Below are positions 36,501 to 48,064 of a DNA stretch of 64,000 nucleotides, one piece after another. Below the pieces are notes generated by a model. It was not told the origin of the DNA, made no database searches, and was given only the letters and a program-made list of their open reading frames with translations. The position numbers and the translations under genes are program-made. The stretch is from Butyriboletus loyo. Lineage: Eukaryota; Basidiomycota; Agaricomycetes; Boletales; Boletaceae. The stretch is taken from NCBI GenBank assembly GCA_038093515.1, contig JBBPSI010000011.1, forward strand, positions 124,001 through 188,000, in the 5' to 3' direction. The number at the start of each line of letters is the position of its first letter. Position 1 is the stretch's first letter.

Positions 36501-37513
36501 CTACACGCTTTGCCTTGACAACACAGATATAACTTGTAATGCATAAGGAAGCATGAAGCCATACCTCTCTGTTCCTGCAACTTCCGCAGCTGACAACATG
36601 GTTATGTGGGGCTGAAGTACATGTTACGGTTGCAATTAGGTGAAGGATGTCCAGTGGTGCGGGATCTTGCTGCATGTTAGAGCGAACGCAAGGATTACTG
36701 ATACAAAACATTCACCTATTTTTCCTTCTCTTCGGGTACGCTTCTTAGTAGACGTTCCGGGTGGGAGTTTGAGCCATTTCCAAGAACCAACTCTGTCATA
36801 CTGATTATGTTCCCCGGCAGAAGTGTTTGCATCTGCGAGGTCGACAGTAACGCGCACCTGCGTCTCGACACGCGACTTTGCACCGCTCTCGGGAATGTTG
36901 GGTGTTAAGATGGCAAGACTGATGGCAAGGAGGTGATAAGACGGTGTGAAGTGAGACATGAATAACGACGTACTTGTAGCACGACTCTCTCGGAGGGTAA
37001 ACAACCCTGCGAGGAATGGACGACGGGTCCCGCTTGCACGTCCGCATGGCAGGAGGAGGCACGATTGGGGTGGAGTGCATTTGCGAAAGATGGGGTATAG
37101 AGAGACCGGACTCGGGAATAGACCGTCGGAGTGATGTCCGAAGAGGTTCTAGTGAGACTGACTCTGGCTGGGTGGCTTCTGAGGGTGAGTGGGTGCTCGA
37201 ATTTTCCACGTTCAAGCACGTAGAACTGCATGGGAAACAGGTGAGATGAGTTGGGGGCACATGGATATGCATACTCGTCATAAGCGTGTTCTTGTATGAT
37301 GTCGTCGAGTTGGAGCATGCCCTCGTCGTCTGGCTGCCGAAAAGGGTCACCGTCCCAGGCACCGATTGCGGAGGCGTCCTTGGCAATGGGTAATGGACGA
37401 TACCAAGAAGGGAGTTCATTGTGGATGGTTACATTGTGCGGGACATCGGATGTTTCTGGCGTTTCTGGGGACGATGAGCGGGAGTCCATTGTTGCTGCGG
37501 TCGTCGTTGACAT
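33590..37513 (-). CDS. Mga2/Spt23-type membrane-tethered transcription factor (IPT/TIG + ankyrin)
   Basis: Mga2 and Spt23 of yeast are ER-membrane-anchored regulators of fatty-acid desaturase genes, released by ubiquitin-dependent processing. The start at 37513 (MSTTTAATMDSRSSSPETPE) leads to an N-terminal regulatory region with NELPSWYRPLPIAKDASAIG. A beta-rich conserved block follows with IIQFNCPDVLDFSAGSAVLP and DHNGRLIGTGMTPPIMITDDH. After a serine/proline-rich linker comes an IPT/TIG domain near 35300-35590 (HRLIPSSGPTHGGIEVTVLG). Two ankyrin repeats lie near 34730-34960 (SGQTLLHLAVFLKFSSL and NGYTALHFAVLGQS). A C-terminal hydrophobic exon, DRMLVLFWLPILL, is a candidate membrane anchor, followed by FHNCIRFAIHALKTSLTMKAG. 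The stop at 33590 is the best I can support. The domain order is unambiguous even though the last splice sites are less sure. Confidence 0.87.
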
Positions 37514-37744
37514 CTGTGACGAGCGCGAGCGCGAACAACGAGCTCAGCGACGGGCTGGCAGACGATAACAGTGACACTCGACGTCGACGACAGACAGCGA
37601 GAGAGGTACAGGACAAAGTCAAGGACCCCAGCCACCCGCACAGACACGGACCCCAAGGACGCAGCTTACATGATATTTTCCCATTACTTGACCCAGCTTG
37701 CGCGAATATTTGTTGACCGACAACTTGAAGGGATCGTCCACACC

Positions 37745-40097
37745 ATGAAGCGCGGCGCAGAGAGACAGATCACCAAGGATGGCCCCGACGACGACCACGA
37801 CGACGAAATTGAGGTGTGTATTGCTCATACTCACCGTCTTCCCTGGCTCACGTATACAAGGAAATTCAAGACCCTCAGGGCTTTCAAAAGGCAGGCGAGT
37901 CTGCCCTAGCCAGGAGAGAGTACGCCACTCCGGCTCCTTCACTGTACATACCACACATCTAAACGTGTTTAAGAATACGCGCTCTACCCAAGCGCGCCTT
38001 GGCTGCTTCGAAGCCACCATCTCTAAATGGACTGCCACCAGCTCTCGCTCCTGATGCAGACAAAATCGTGAGTGAGACGCGTGTTCTGTAATAGCCACCC
38101 CTCACATCTTACCCAGGAGGCCGTTCCTCAACCCAAATTTGCGGGGTTCGCTGGTTTTGGAGCAGGAACCTCTGTTTCCAATCCGTTCACTTTCATCGCC
38201 CAGCCACCACCTGTATCTGCCTCCGCGTCCTCTGCACTCGACACCGCATTCAAGACCACACAATCAGCCTCTACACTCAACCAAACCCTCGTGTCACCGC
38301 CTTTGGGGACACCCAAACTGTCCCCCTCAGACTCCGATGCACCCACTCCAAAACCCACAACGTCTCCCCCTGCAGAGGAGGTAGACGCCATGGCGTTGAA
38401 GTATTTCAAGTCTCTCCGGGGTCTGAATGCTTCCTTCATTTCCGCCATATCGGATACAGTCAAGAAGGATCCCTTCTTTGACGTTGCCGGCTTAGTAGAG
38501 TCTTACAAGAACCTGCGGACTACAATCCAGTCCGAATTTGATGGCTCTTCACAGTCAGTTACAATCCGTGGTTCCGTTACGACTAATTCTACCCCCCTTT
38601 TTGGTGCCAAGGCACCGCAAGAGAAAACCACCCCATTCTCCATGCCAAAACCGTATGTAGGGTTTGCTGAAGCATCTTCCAAATCTCCCTTGACCAGCGA
38701 AACTGGTTCAAAGACTGGTGATTTCACGTTCCCACCCTTTTTACCGACCTCAAGTTCTATGCCTGCGCAATTGCCCTTCGCCCTCGCGCCCAAGCCGAGT
38801 GAATTATCCACAACTTCATCTACTACTTCCCCAGAACCTCCAAAGTCTGCTTTTACATTTGCTGCTTCAAGTACATTCGCTTCAACGTCAAGCCTGCCGT
38901 CCACTTCTGGTTTTTCATTCGCTACTCCCTCAAGCACCGAGAACACCACATCCAAGTCGGTTCCTGGAACTTCAAGCCAGGAAACAGCGAGTTCGTCCGC
39001 TAGTCCATCGTTACAACCAATTTCGATTGCGCCTAGCCTTGGTTCCAGCAGCGTGCTGAATTTCTTTGCCACCACCAAGCCCACGAGCACATTCAGTACC
39101 TCAGATGCAGCATCCAAACCAACGTCAGTATTCGGCAGTTCGATCTTTGGCAGCAGCAGCATGTCCGAGTCCAGCAAACCATTGCCGTTCAACACAACAC
39201 CCTCTGATAGCAAGGATAGTTCTAAGGTTACTGCCACTTTCTTCGGCAATACAACTACAACATCCTCCTCTACATCTGCAAGCATCTTTGGGTCATCTTC
39301 TGATAAACCTGTTAGTTTCTTTGGCAGTGCTTCCCCGGCTAAAACTGGCGCGTTCGCTTTTGGAAAACCAGGTGGAAGTATCGGGAATCCCGTAGGCTTT
39401 GGATTCGGCAGTTTTGCACCTAGCACTGGCGACGCTACTATACCAGCATCGTCAAGTTCAGGGTTCACCTTTGGGGCACCATCAATGAAGCCCAGCGAGC
39501 GTTTGTTCTCGCCGCCTACGACCGACAAGTCATCCGAGTCGACTCCGCAGCCCGAGGCGGAAGGGAACGAGGAAGGAGGGGAGGAGGAAGCGGCGAAGCT
39601 GCTGCCTTCGCATAACCACGATGAGGAAGGCGAGGGTGAAGAAGACGAGGAGACGACGCATGTTGTGAGGTGCAAGGTTTATCGACTATCCAAGTCAGAG
39701 GATAAAAGCGAATGGAAGGACCTTGGAGTCGGTTCGTCCTTCCCATCCTGGCCCAAATTAGCCCTGATGTATAAACCTTTGCCAACAGGGATGTTCCGAT
39801 TGAAAAAACATAAGGAAACTCATGTTCGGCGTGTTCTGATGCGGAATAGTAACACGGGTAGAATCCTTATTGTCAGTATATGGTGTTCATCTCTATTTTC
39901 CTTTCTTATCGTTTTCCTGACAGAACTTCCGGATATATGCGAGCCTGAAGCCTGCTGTGGCAAAGACTTTTATCTCGCTCATCGGATATGAAAACAGTAC
40001 ACCAACGTCTTTCCGAATCCGGGTCAAAACCGAAGAGCAAGCCGCAGATCTGAAACAAGCCATGGAGCGAGAAATCGCCGCCATACAGGCAGAATGA
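37745..40097 (+). CDS. FG nucleoporin with Ran-binding domain (Nup2/Nup50-like)
   Basis: This nucleoporin acts at the nuclear basket, where it binds importin-alpha and Ran. The start at 37745 gives MKRGAERQITKDGPDDDHDD, similar to the importin-alpha-binding N-terminus of Nup50/Nup2. A segment PKFAGFAGFGAG and a helical region (ALKYFKSLRGLNASFISAIS) follow. A long Ser/Thr-rich region with scattered FG, SIFGSS, SFFGSAS and FTFGAP motifs forms the FG repeats. The C-terminal RanBP1-type domain shows VVRCKVYRLSKSEDKSEWKD, LGVGSSF, GMFRLKKHKETHVRRVLMRN and, after an intron, RIYASLKPAVAKTFISLIGY, ending ADLKQAMEREIAAIQAE at 40097. Early exons are short; the large central exon spans about 38117-39870. 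It shares a 231-base divergent promoter with the Mga2-like gene. Confidence 0.88.
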
Positions 40098-40231
40098 TTC
40101 TTGGTTTGTTCTGCTCCGTCCAGACTTGGCTTTTTTGCCATTTCACATAGCATTACGCCTATTGCTACATCCTGCCTTGCTATTCATCTAAATCATTAAC
40201 CTTGATCATCGCCATACAAGCCCCTGAGCAC

Positions 40232-42316
40232 TTATTTGACGTTGAGATGACTTTGCGCGTTATGCCATATTGAGTTAAGAACAAAGGCCTCGCTGAGGAG
40301 GAGTTCGATTTCATGGTCTCCCCAGTCTTGGGTTGGAGGGGACTGTAGAAACATGATTATACCCTACGGAAAAAGAGTGAGTAAGGCGCGCGCGCAAGAG
40401 TCGCTTTAAAACTTGCCTGGAAATCCATTTGTCGAAGTTTTGCGCTCCATTTGACGAGGAAAGCAGAACAAACGTAAAGGTGGAATTGGGAAAACGCGTC
40501 AGCCCCCTCCGCCTAGTAGAAATCATTGGTTGGCGGTCAACGACAGCGAAAGAAAGCGTATACCGACCAAATAAGTATCCCACATGCGTATCGTGTTCTG
40601 CACGCTGATTTCTCGCATAAGCAGGCAATTCATCCATCGGAATGCGAATTGCATAAACTCGACGTTGTGAGACTGAAGATGTGTGTGAAGTGGTGCTGTG
40701 ATTCATTAAATTCATTAGTGCGTAGAATGTCGCTCAGAGGGAGACTAGACGAACCATCGATACGCGCCACGAGCTCCGACATGCGTTTTACGCTACGATG
40801 TATGCCTGGTTGGGCAGATATGTAGTTGTCTTGTATACCGTCCAGAAGTCGGGAGAGGCACCAGAATGAATCGGCTTCAACGGCATTTAGGAGATTCTCC
40901 GGAAGGAGGGAGGTATCAAACTGCTCTGGATCCGAGTCTTTTTGGAATGGGTAAGAATCAAAAGGCGATAAAAATTGCGGACAATGGCGAACTTGCCGAT
41001 ATATGCTGAAAGAAAAACTTGAAAGAAGGGAGTTACAAGATCGTTTATCCCTTGAACATATCCGCTCGCCGGATGGCGTATAGCCCAGACGTAGAGTATC
41101 CGCTCGAGACTCTACTTGCAGGGATGTCAGAAAGTATGACAAACCAGTGAAGACCGCGTACGCGCTGCGTGGATGCCTGCATCCAAAGACGTATGCCAGG
41201 GCGCGTCCGTGGAACGTCTATCTCAATCTGGTGCCAAATTTGCTGATCAACGCCTTGGCGGTCTCGAGCGAAGGCGAGCTCAACCAACGAGAGATACTCT
41301 CCTCGTTTGCGAGCGAGCGTGGCTGCACGCAGGTTTGAAGGTAGAGGTATATATCCCTTGAGGAACATGTCAACCGACTGACGTTCGGGAAGCAGATGTA
41401 CGTACGAGAAGTATCGGCCAAACGATTGGTCTAAGGCCACTCGGTGTCCCAGACCATGCGAGCTTTCGGAGATCAGCTAAACGAACATCGTCGGATGGTG
41501 TCACCATTGAATAATGGTACCAACTACTCACAGATATTTAGGTCCTCTTTGCTCAAGCAGTCGATAAATTTCAGTCGTCGGTTACTACGAATGGACGATT
41601 CCCGGGAATGTTTCCCTGCATCACCCGGACGGTGGGAAGAACCCACGCCGTCACCAGAACTGAGCGATGGTTGATGTGAAGATACTTGTGGGGTCGGTGA
41701 ATGCAAGAGCCTACGAAAGGGATCTATTCGTTTACTTAGAAGAGCATGGTAACGGCAAAGATTTATCTATACCGTTCATTATCTCCTCAGCATCAGATTT
41801 AATTGAGCCTCGCTCTTGTCTAATTTTGTTCGCAGTTCCAGATTCAACAATTTCTGAATCAAAGTCGCCGACGACCATATCGCCATCGACATCGGCGTCT
41901 CGGTGGAGGTCAGAATACTTGGAGGCTGTCGCATTCGTGCTAATTTGCGAGATGCTCGATTTTCTGACCATGGTCCATCCGCCTTTAGCTGGGGCAGCTT
42001 GACCAGACTCGGACTTGGGAGGATACGAACTTGGGCTCGGGGGGTGGAGGTGGGTGTAAGATTGGGCAAGGGTAGACGAAGAGGAGTTGGTAGGTGGCTT
42101 CGGAACAGGCTTGGGTGCGGTCGCAGACGAGGGTTGGCGCTTCGGCTGGGTATTCGACGAGTATCTCCAAGAATGCGCTATCGTCGAGTGACGTGGAGAC
42201 TCCGAGTCGGAAGCGCTGTCCCAGACATCGTCCTCAGCCCAGTCCATGTTTGAATTGGCATTGAACGAGGGGTGTATTCCGATGTGTGGACGTGCTGGGG
42301 GAGGCCTCGCTGCCAT
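40232..42316 (-). CDS. TBC-domain Rab-GAP, Gyp1/TBC1D22-like
   Basis: This is a second Rab-GAP in the window, from a different branch. The start at 42316 (MAARPPPARPHIGIHPSF) opens a disordered N-terminal half rich in Ser and Pro, with MDWAEDDVWDSASDSESP. An intron at about 41706-41731 joins this to QVSSHQPSLSSGDGVGSSH and then the TBC domain. Recognisable parts are SNLRAATLARKRGEYLSLVE, DVPRTRPGIRLWMQ and PEQFDTSLLPENLLNAVEAD. SFWCLSRLLDGIQDNYISAQ and an ending IIMFLQSPPTQDWGDHEIEL-type sequence follow, typical of Gyp1. The stop at 40232 lies 135 bases from the convergent nucleoporin gene. Gyp1 enzymes act on Ypt1/Rab1 at the Golgi, so that is the likely target. Exon borders in the middle of the domain are approximate. 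Confidence 0.83.
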
Positions 42317-42424
42317 CGATCTCGACGACGCGGAGCGTTCGTTTTGACGTCTTCACGGAGGGTCGATCTACATCGACTGTGAGAATAAGTATCCTCTTTG
42401 GACATGATTATATAATTATCTCAC

Positions 42425-43381
42425 ATGCAGTTCGACGCTGTCTCCGTGTTCGGTAAGAGCGACATGCAGACAATTGATCCCAAAGGTAGATGCAACTACT
42501 GCAACGTGTACGCCGGAAGAGACCAGGTCAAGACCTGTAGTCGATGCCGGTTGGTCACTAAATTCCCCAGGAACCCCTTGGACATCTGCTGACTTTCTGC
42601 TCTCCAAGCTTGGTACGATACTGCTCCAAAGAATGCCAAGTGGCTGCGTGGAAGACCCACAAACAGAGGTGTACTTCTACCCTCCGACACAGCCTGGCAA
42701 GAGACCCAAAAGCAAATGCATTAAACACAGCACTTTCTAAATGGATCAATCGTTGGAGGTCTGAGCTGCATAACTGGGCGGTTTGGGCCTTGGATCTAGC
42801 AAATCATCCGGAAGACCGTCTGGCTACCCATTCGTGAGGAACATTGAACTTGTTTCTCGACTCGTCGCTTCTAATCCAAAACCCAGTTTGGTAATTGAGC
42901 TGGAACGCCGTCCTAATCCTCCAAACCAGGCCCTTTACTTCAAGGTAACACAGGACTGAGGACTCTGATTCATCTTAGTGTTGTCCTAATCAATTTGCAA
43001 GATGCACGGCGGCGAGATCATGACACCCGAAAGCTTCCTTGCTCGCCTGCGCGCACTTAATGGACTCAACGACGAGATCGTTTCGAGTGTAAATGAACGA
43101 CGTAGCAACGACACAGCACACATTATCGTCATCTGCGAAGATTTAATACGATTCTTGTGGTTTTCTATCCGCGATGGTGGGGCCTCGTTAAGACAATGTG
43201 ATCCAGCGTTTTCTCGGACTCTTGCAGAAAACTGGGAACGATACTTAATCGCAGCGATTAATGCTGGCCAACGTGAGTACATGCAAAGTTGGGTATATCT
43301 CTTCCTCCTGTCTGATCCGTTTAGGGCCATCTTCAAGCGTGGATAGCTTAAAGTGCAAGGTTTCTCGTCTACCTACATGAC
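42425..43381 (+). CDS. MYND-type zinc finger protein, unknown function
   Basis: The first two exons form one MYND finger: CNYCNVYAGRDQVKTCSRCR, then LVRYCSKECQVAAWKTHKQR and C after an intron. This gives the C-x2-C, C-x2-C, C-x3-C, H-x3-C ligand pattern. MYND fingers usually bind proline-rich partner peptides. The rest (ALSKWINRWRSELHNWAVWA, VIELERRPNPPNQALYF, HIIVICEDLIRFLWFSIRDG) is a helical region that I know only from uncharacterised fungal proteins. No SET domain is present, so it is not an Smyd-type methyltransferase. Start (42425) is well placed 108 bases from the divergent Gyp1-like start. The stop at 43381 assumes the last intron is spliced; skipping it would end the frame at 43346. 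Confidence 0.7.
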
Positions 43382-43511
43382 TTCACGGTATTTTTTCGTC
43401 ACTGGACACACACAGGGTTCTGGATATCTTCGACTTACCGTACCTCTACCTAGCGCGAGGATGTCATCGTCGTATATATACAACATACAGTATACAGCTA
43501 ACTGCGCACGC

Positions 43512-46500
43512 TCAGATTGTGCTGGCTCGCCTCAGGAAATCTTCCTCTGACCAACCGTAGTAATCCTGTAGCTTCTTTCCAAAATCTCTCAAATGGTTTG
43601 GATGTAGCGTCGAATCAGGGTGTGCTGTGAATTTTTATAAACGTGAACTGATGGAATTACCACGAGTACGAAAAGAGCGCACGCTTATGGAAGGTGATAG
43701 ACTATGAGATGTCCCATATTATCAGCTCGATAACTTGGGAATGAGTAAGACTTACCCTATCCTTTGGGTTTGGCGGGTCGAAGCGAACAGACGAACCTGC
43801 GGTACTAGGATCATACTTGAAACCCATATCTCGCATAACCTGGAATGACATTTGATCATGGCCATGGAGAACATGTAGGAAGGCTCACCTTCAGGAAATT
43901 ATCCCACTTCAACGACCCGACCTTCTCTTCCGCACTCGTACGCAACAGTTGGTGCATGTATCCGGCCGTTTTTTTCCCCAGTTTGGTAAACCACGTGAAC
44001 CTCTTGTTGGTAGTTGGATTACCCTCATTCTCCTTCGTTGCCTTGTCCTTTTCTCTGAGCTTCGAGAGGATTCCCCTTTTCTCTGAGAAGAGGGATGCAT
44101 GGTCAGGACGGGATTTAACCTTCTCTTTTGGTGCTCCCAGTTCCTGTAGGTAAGAATGAGAAGACTGCGCGACGGTGGGCTCAATAGGCAGTGAGGATGT
44201 CGACATGTGTGCAAGCGAATTGAGCGAGGCATTAGATGCAGGAAGGTTGTTTGAAGGTGCTTTAGCAGGAGTTTCGGCAAGCTTGCTTGAAGGAGGGTTC
44301 TTCGGCGGAGTCGAGGTACCGGGCACAGAGTCCTCGTGAACTGTAGGTAGCTCGTTTGTCACTTTCTTCTTCTTCTTCTTCTTCTTCGGTTTCTTCTTCT
44401 TTTTACTTGCTATGGAGGAGACATCATCATCATCCTCATCCTCCGCGTCTTCAACGGTTCCATGATAGTCTTGTGGTCGAATAACAACAAACGTCAAGGA
44501 GGTTGACACCCATTTCAGCGTTTTCTACGTACCAGGTGGGCGCTCCTTGCCCGGTATGGGCTGCGTGGGGGAAACTTTACTATCAGGAACGTCAGACATC
44601 TTTGCACTTGGTGCAGAAACAGAGGCCTACTTAGTCGAAGTTTTGGCAGTCTGCCCGTTCTGCCCGAAGGGGCCCTTTCGTGGTTCAGTACGTGTGGTCG
44701 AGCTGAGCTTCGGGTCGGAGGAAAACATACGCCCTGCGGATATATTAGTTTATGTACTTCTGCAACACAGTGTATGATCATCTCGCCTCTTAATGATCCA
44801 AGGAGTTTCAGGAAGGGGTTCCCCTTCCTTTCCTCTACCAGCGCATCGAAATCGGGAACGGTTGATTTGGGATCGAAGAACTCAGGTATCGCCATCGTGG
44901 CATCCATTGCCTCCCTCTCCATGGTCCGGTGCACTTCGTCTTCTTCCGAATCATAGCCACTCTCGTCATCGTAGTCGTTCTCTTCTTCATCGTTCTCGGA
45001 AACATGTATATCCTCGTCGTTCTCACCAGAACTGTCTGATACAGTCTGGAGTTCAGGCATTGAATCGTTACCGACATCATCCCCATGCCCGTCCGTGATT
45101 GCAAGCGGCTTCTTTGGTTTCCTCTTCCCACCAGTCCTTTTTTGTCCAGTGTTCTTTACAAGAGGCATTGAGGATCGCTCGCCGTCGGAGTTGGAGTCGT
45201 AGGTGCGAAGGCTGGGCATATAGAAGGAGCTCCATTGAGGAGTACGGTGAAGCGCCTCGTCTAACCGCCAAAGTGAATCAATGGACAATCGCGAGATTGA
45301 TTTGTAGTTCTGATAGAGGATCAGAATAAGTGGTCTGGGAAATCTCGGAAACATACGAGATTTATAAATTTCCACATATTATCAAGCACGGAGGGATCCT
45401 TGGTTCTTTCCAAGGGGTTGATGAGGTCCTTGAAGTTGGCGTATGATTCCGATGCTTGTTTTGAGTAAATCTGAGCATCGAGCCACCTTTCGTATTGCTC
45501 TGGCATCTGACGTGGAAGGGTTCTGAGCTTCTCGCCTTGGGGGCCTAACAGAGGGCTTTCCAAGAGATCTTGTAGTTCCAACGAAATCTGCGTGAAAGGT
45601 TGGCTCACTCTCTGTGTGCAACACCTGAGATACCTACGGGAGTAAAGACTTACCGAAAGGTCGCCGATAGCATCCCACATCGACTGCGGGAACTTCTTGG
45701 CTTCTCGGGGGGATTCATCAACTGCGTCGTGCAATATGTGATATAGGATTCGCTTCGGATACGGTACTCTTGGGAAACATAACTCGATTATAATGGAGTC
45801 CAAAAACGATTTGCAAGCATCCTTGAGCCCGGCCCAGTCGAAAGCTACGGAAAGCTCCCCGGGTTGCACGTTCTCGACCTCTTTGAAGTACCGGGAGTAG
45901 TGGGCTGAGTGGAGAATAAGGTTCAGGCATAGATATTAACATAGGGCTGGGATGGCATACGTGCGGTCATGGCAAGAATAGAGAAATATGCCTGCCCAAG
46001 GTCAACCAGAACGCCAACTATATCACACAAGACCAAGTATTGTGACCGTAAGTTGTCATCACTTTGAAGCTGAGTACGGGCTGTCGTATCATTCAAATCA
46101 GAATCCTGGAGGTCGCGGAGGGCGTCGATGACAAGTTTCCATGCCGAAGCGACCATGTAGGCATTGTGTATCCTGAGGGATGGTGGGTAATGTACAAGTG
46201 GTGTGACATAAAGCCTATACCTTGTTGACACGACTGAGGCGACGTATGAAGCGTTCCGAACAGATTGTTGGACATCTTGCCCATGAGGAGATCTCGCAAG
46301 TAACTCGGCCACAATCCTATCGTAGAACAAGTCAGGATCCTTGAGGTCAGCAATGTCGTCGAGGTAAGCTTGAAGAGAGTGAGGGTAGAGATCGAAACAG
46401 GACGAAAGTGACTAAGCATACCATTGTATTGTGAGTCGGCAATTCTGATGCACTTGTCGAGCCTGAAGGGAGCCATGAGAGCTGTACGTGATTTCTGCGA

Positions 46501-46794
46501 TATGAGGTCCTCTGGAGAAGTGGTCAGCAGGTGGGATAACAAGAATGAGGTGAATGTACCTGCTAGAAGATCGAGCTTCTCTCTACCGGTTATTCTTCCG
46601 GCGAGGATGACTTCACCCGTTCCGCGAGCCCCATACTTGCCGTTGCGCAAGATGAGTGCGCGAGAGGTAGACGGCTTGAGGCCATTCTCGTCGCGTTTGC
46701 GGTGATAGTTTGATTGTACATGCCTCGGGCCCACCGGTACGAGATCGTGCGAGGCTGGAAGCTGGAGATGCTTGTTCTGCTTTTTCCTGGACAT
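43512..46794 (-). CDS. Large uncharacterised protein with C-terminal HicA/YcfA-like domain
   Basis: I know no named function for this protein. From the ATG at 46794 (MSRKKQNKHLQLPASHDLVP) an ill-defined N-terminal region leads to a long helical part with YDRIVAELLARSPHGQDVQQ, ASAWKLVIDALRDLQDSDL and SVAFDWAGLKDACKSFLDSI. A strongly acidic stretch follows, then a Lys-rich block (eight consecutive lysines near 44363-44405) that could be a nuclear signal. The last exons, joined through three introns, give WDNFLKVMRDMGFKYDPST, GSSVRFDPPNPKDR, SITFHKPHPDSTLHPNHLRD and FGKKLQDYYGW. This is the helix, strand, GS-x-x-x-F, strand, H-x-PH-P, helix pattern of the HicA/YcfA fold, small dsRBD-like proteins that in bacteria are mRNA interferases. 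The histidine position corresponding to the HicA active site is kept. Nuclease activity is inferred only. Alternative: a non-catalytic RNA-binding domain. Confidence 0.68.
44363..44412. repeat. TTC-rich microsatellite encoding poly-lysine
   Basis: Runs of TTC triplets, interrupted once by GGT, lie on the plus strand and encode a near-continuous lysine tract on the minus-strand gene. The tract separates the acidic middle of the protein from its C-terminal HicA-like domain. Confidence 0.85.
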
Positions 46795-47178
46795 TGTGGA
46801 TGAAGAAGGACAAGTCGCACATACCCATATGAGTTCATCTTCGCGATAAGTGACATCCGTCTCACAGATGCAATGTTTCACCTCTCGTGTACGCTGATTT
46901 ACGTCTTTCTCGACATGTACTCGTACTACGACGATCGCGTCGGTAAATCCTCAAGCCCAAGCTCGTTGCAAAAATAGGCTGCGGGGTAGTGCTTGCCTTG
47001 GAGACGGTTCCACCGCATTGTAATCAGTAGCACTTTGTATAAAACTCGATCTCCCTGATCTTGGAAAACAAAACATTTTCCCTCCCGTCTTTCGTCACTC
47101 CCCAGAGCAGCGCTCTCTTCCTTTTCATGCCGAGGCTGGCCTCCAGACTAGTACATCACTCACATTCATTCGTCCTCT
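46795..47178. other. Divergent promoter region
   Basis: This 384-base interval lies between divergent start codons of the HicA-like-domain gene and the DUF7727-type gene. It carries a TATA-like element near the right end, listed separately. Nothing else recognisable was seen. Confidence 0.5.
47038..47045 (+). promoter_or_regulatory. TATA-like element
   Basis: TATAAAAC lies about 135 bases before the ATG at 47179 and is followed by a pyrimidine-rich stretch. This fits a fungal core promoter for the DUF7727-type gene. Sequence match only. Confidence 0.4.
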
Positions 47179-47805
47179 ATGGGAAACTTGATCTGGCATG
47201 ACTTGAGTCGTTTCATCTCCGTCGCTGCAAGTATTTGTTCGTGCCCTGTTCTCTCCCATCTCTCCCATCTTATCTGACAACAGCATCAGATGCAGTTTGG
47301 GCGAGTTTCTAGGGCATGCTCTTCCGCAAGTTCTTCTGGGACTTTGTCGGCGGTATTCTCCGTAACCCAGGTGGCATTCAGTCCGTTCTTCCACTGCCTG
47401 CAAACCCATTTCTATTGACACTCCCCTCGTAGACCCTCCCCGAAAGTCCATGTCTTCATTACCGTCATCGTGAAGTTTCCCATTGTCCAAATTCTCACCA
47501 TGGTCCTGGGTTTTGTCATGATTGGACTAGATTACCCCCTCCTTTCCGTCAAGGGGTTTCCTATGCATCGTAGCATACCGTTAAGAGTGGTGTTACTCAT
47601 CCTGCAATCTTTCCTCGCGGTCCTATTTTATCAGGTACCCAGGGCCGAGTGGCGAGATGCTCCGATTGTTGACCACACAATCTCCTAGGGCACGAATGCC
47701 TCTCTTTGGTCACTCATAGCTGCCGTCTTCTATATCAGAGCCCTCACCCACGGCGAACGTATGGAGGGCCCAAAAGCAGACAAGGGACGCGCCGGCCAGG
47801 CTTGA
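47179..47805 (+). pseudogene. DUF7727-type small membrane protein with an in-frame stop
   Basis: Four exons (47179-47230, about 47290-47380, 47433-47634, 47689-47805) would encode a ~153-residue membrane protein. It starts MGNLIWHDLSRFISVAA and includes GMLFRKFFWDFVGGILRNP, VFITVIVKFPIVQILTMVLG, SIPLRVVLLILQSFLAVLF and ASLWSLIAAVFYIRALTHGE. This arrangement of about four hydrophobic helices matches a small basidiomycete family that I associate with DUF7727. Exon lengths sum to a multiple of three and the reading frame is continuous, except that codon 25 is TAG at 47310-47312. The family usually has tryptophan (TGG) in that place. Translation would stop after 24 residues; restart at the ATG two codons later could make a shortened protein. 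Pseudogene, strain-specific nonsense allele or sequence error are all possible. Confidence 0.65.
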
Positions 47806-48064
47806 GGTTACTCCACGCCAACTCCGAGTCTTCGCGATGTGGCAACCGTCACTGAGCCGTGAATATGGCTATTGGTGCAGGTCCCTTTCGGCTATCGTTA
47901 TTTCCAGTGTTTGGCACTCGAGTTTTACGGTATTTGCTTGATCATTAATGTAGTCTAGTTGCTGCATTGCTCTGTTACCCAGATGCTACTTAGAGACGGC
48001 GCTCGCACGCCACAGAGCGGGGCCCATCCACGTAGATTACGGGTACCATCCAGCAACGACAACG

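Noticed and set aside
36805..37419. 204-codon minus-strand open frame near the Mga2 N-terminus
   Set aside because: It is a frame-shifted shadow of the real exons; the correct frame carries the conserved NELPSWYRPLPIAKD segment.
38503..39675. 390-codon minus-strand open frame
   Set aside because: It lies wholly opposite the FG-repeat exon of the nucleoporin. Its leucine/valine-rich, repeat-like sequence is the mirror of Ser/Thr-rich coding DNA.
47310..47312. Explaining the TAG as part of an intron
   Set aside because: Using the CTAG there as acceptor would shift the frame of all downstream exons, which otherwise read through in a single conserved frame.
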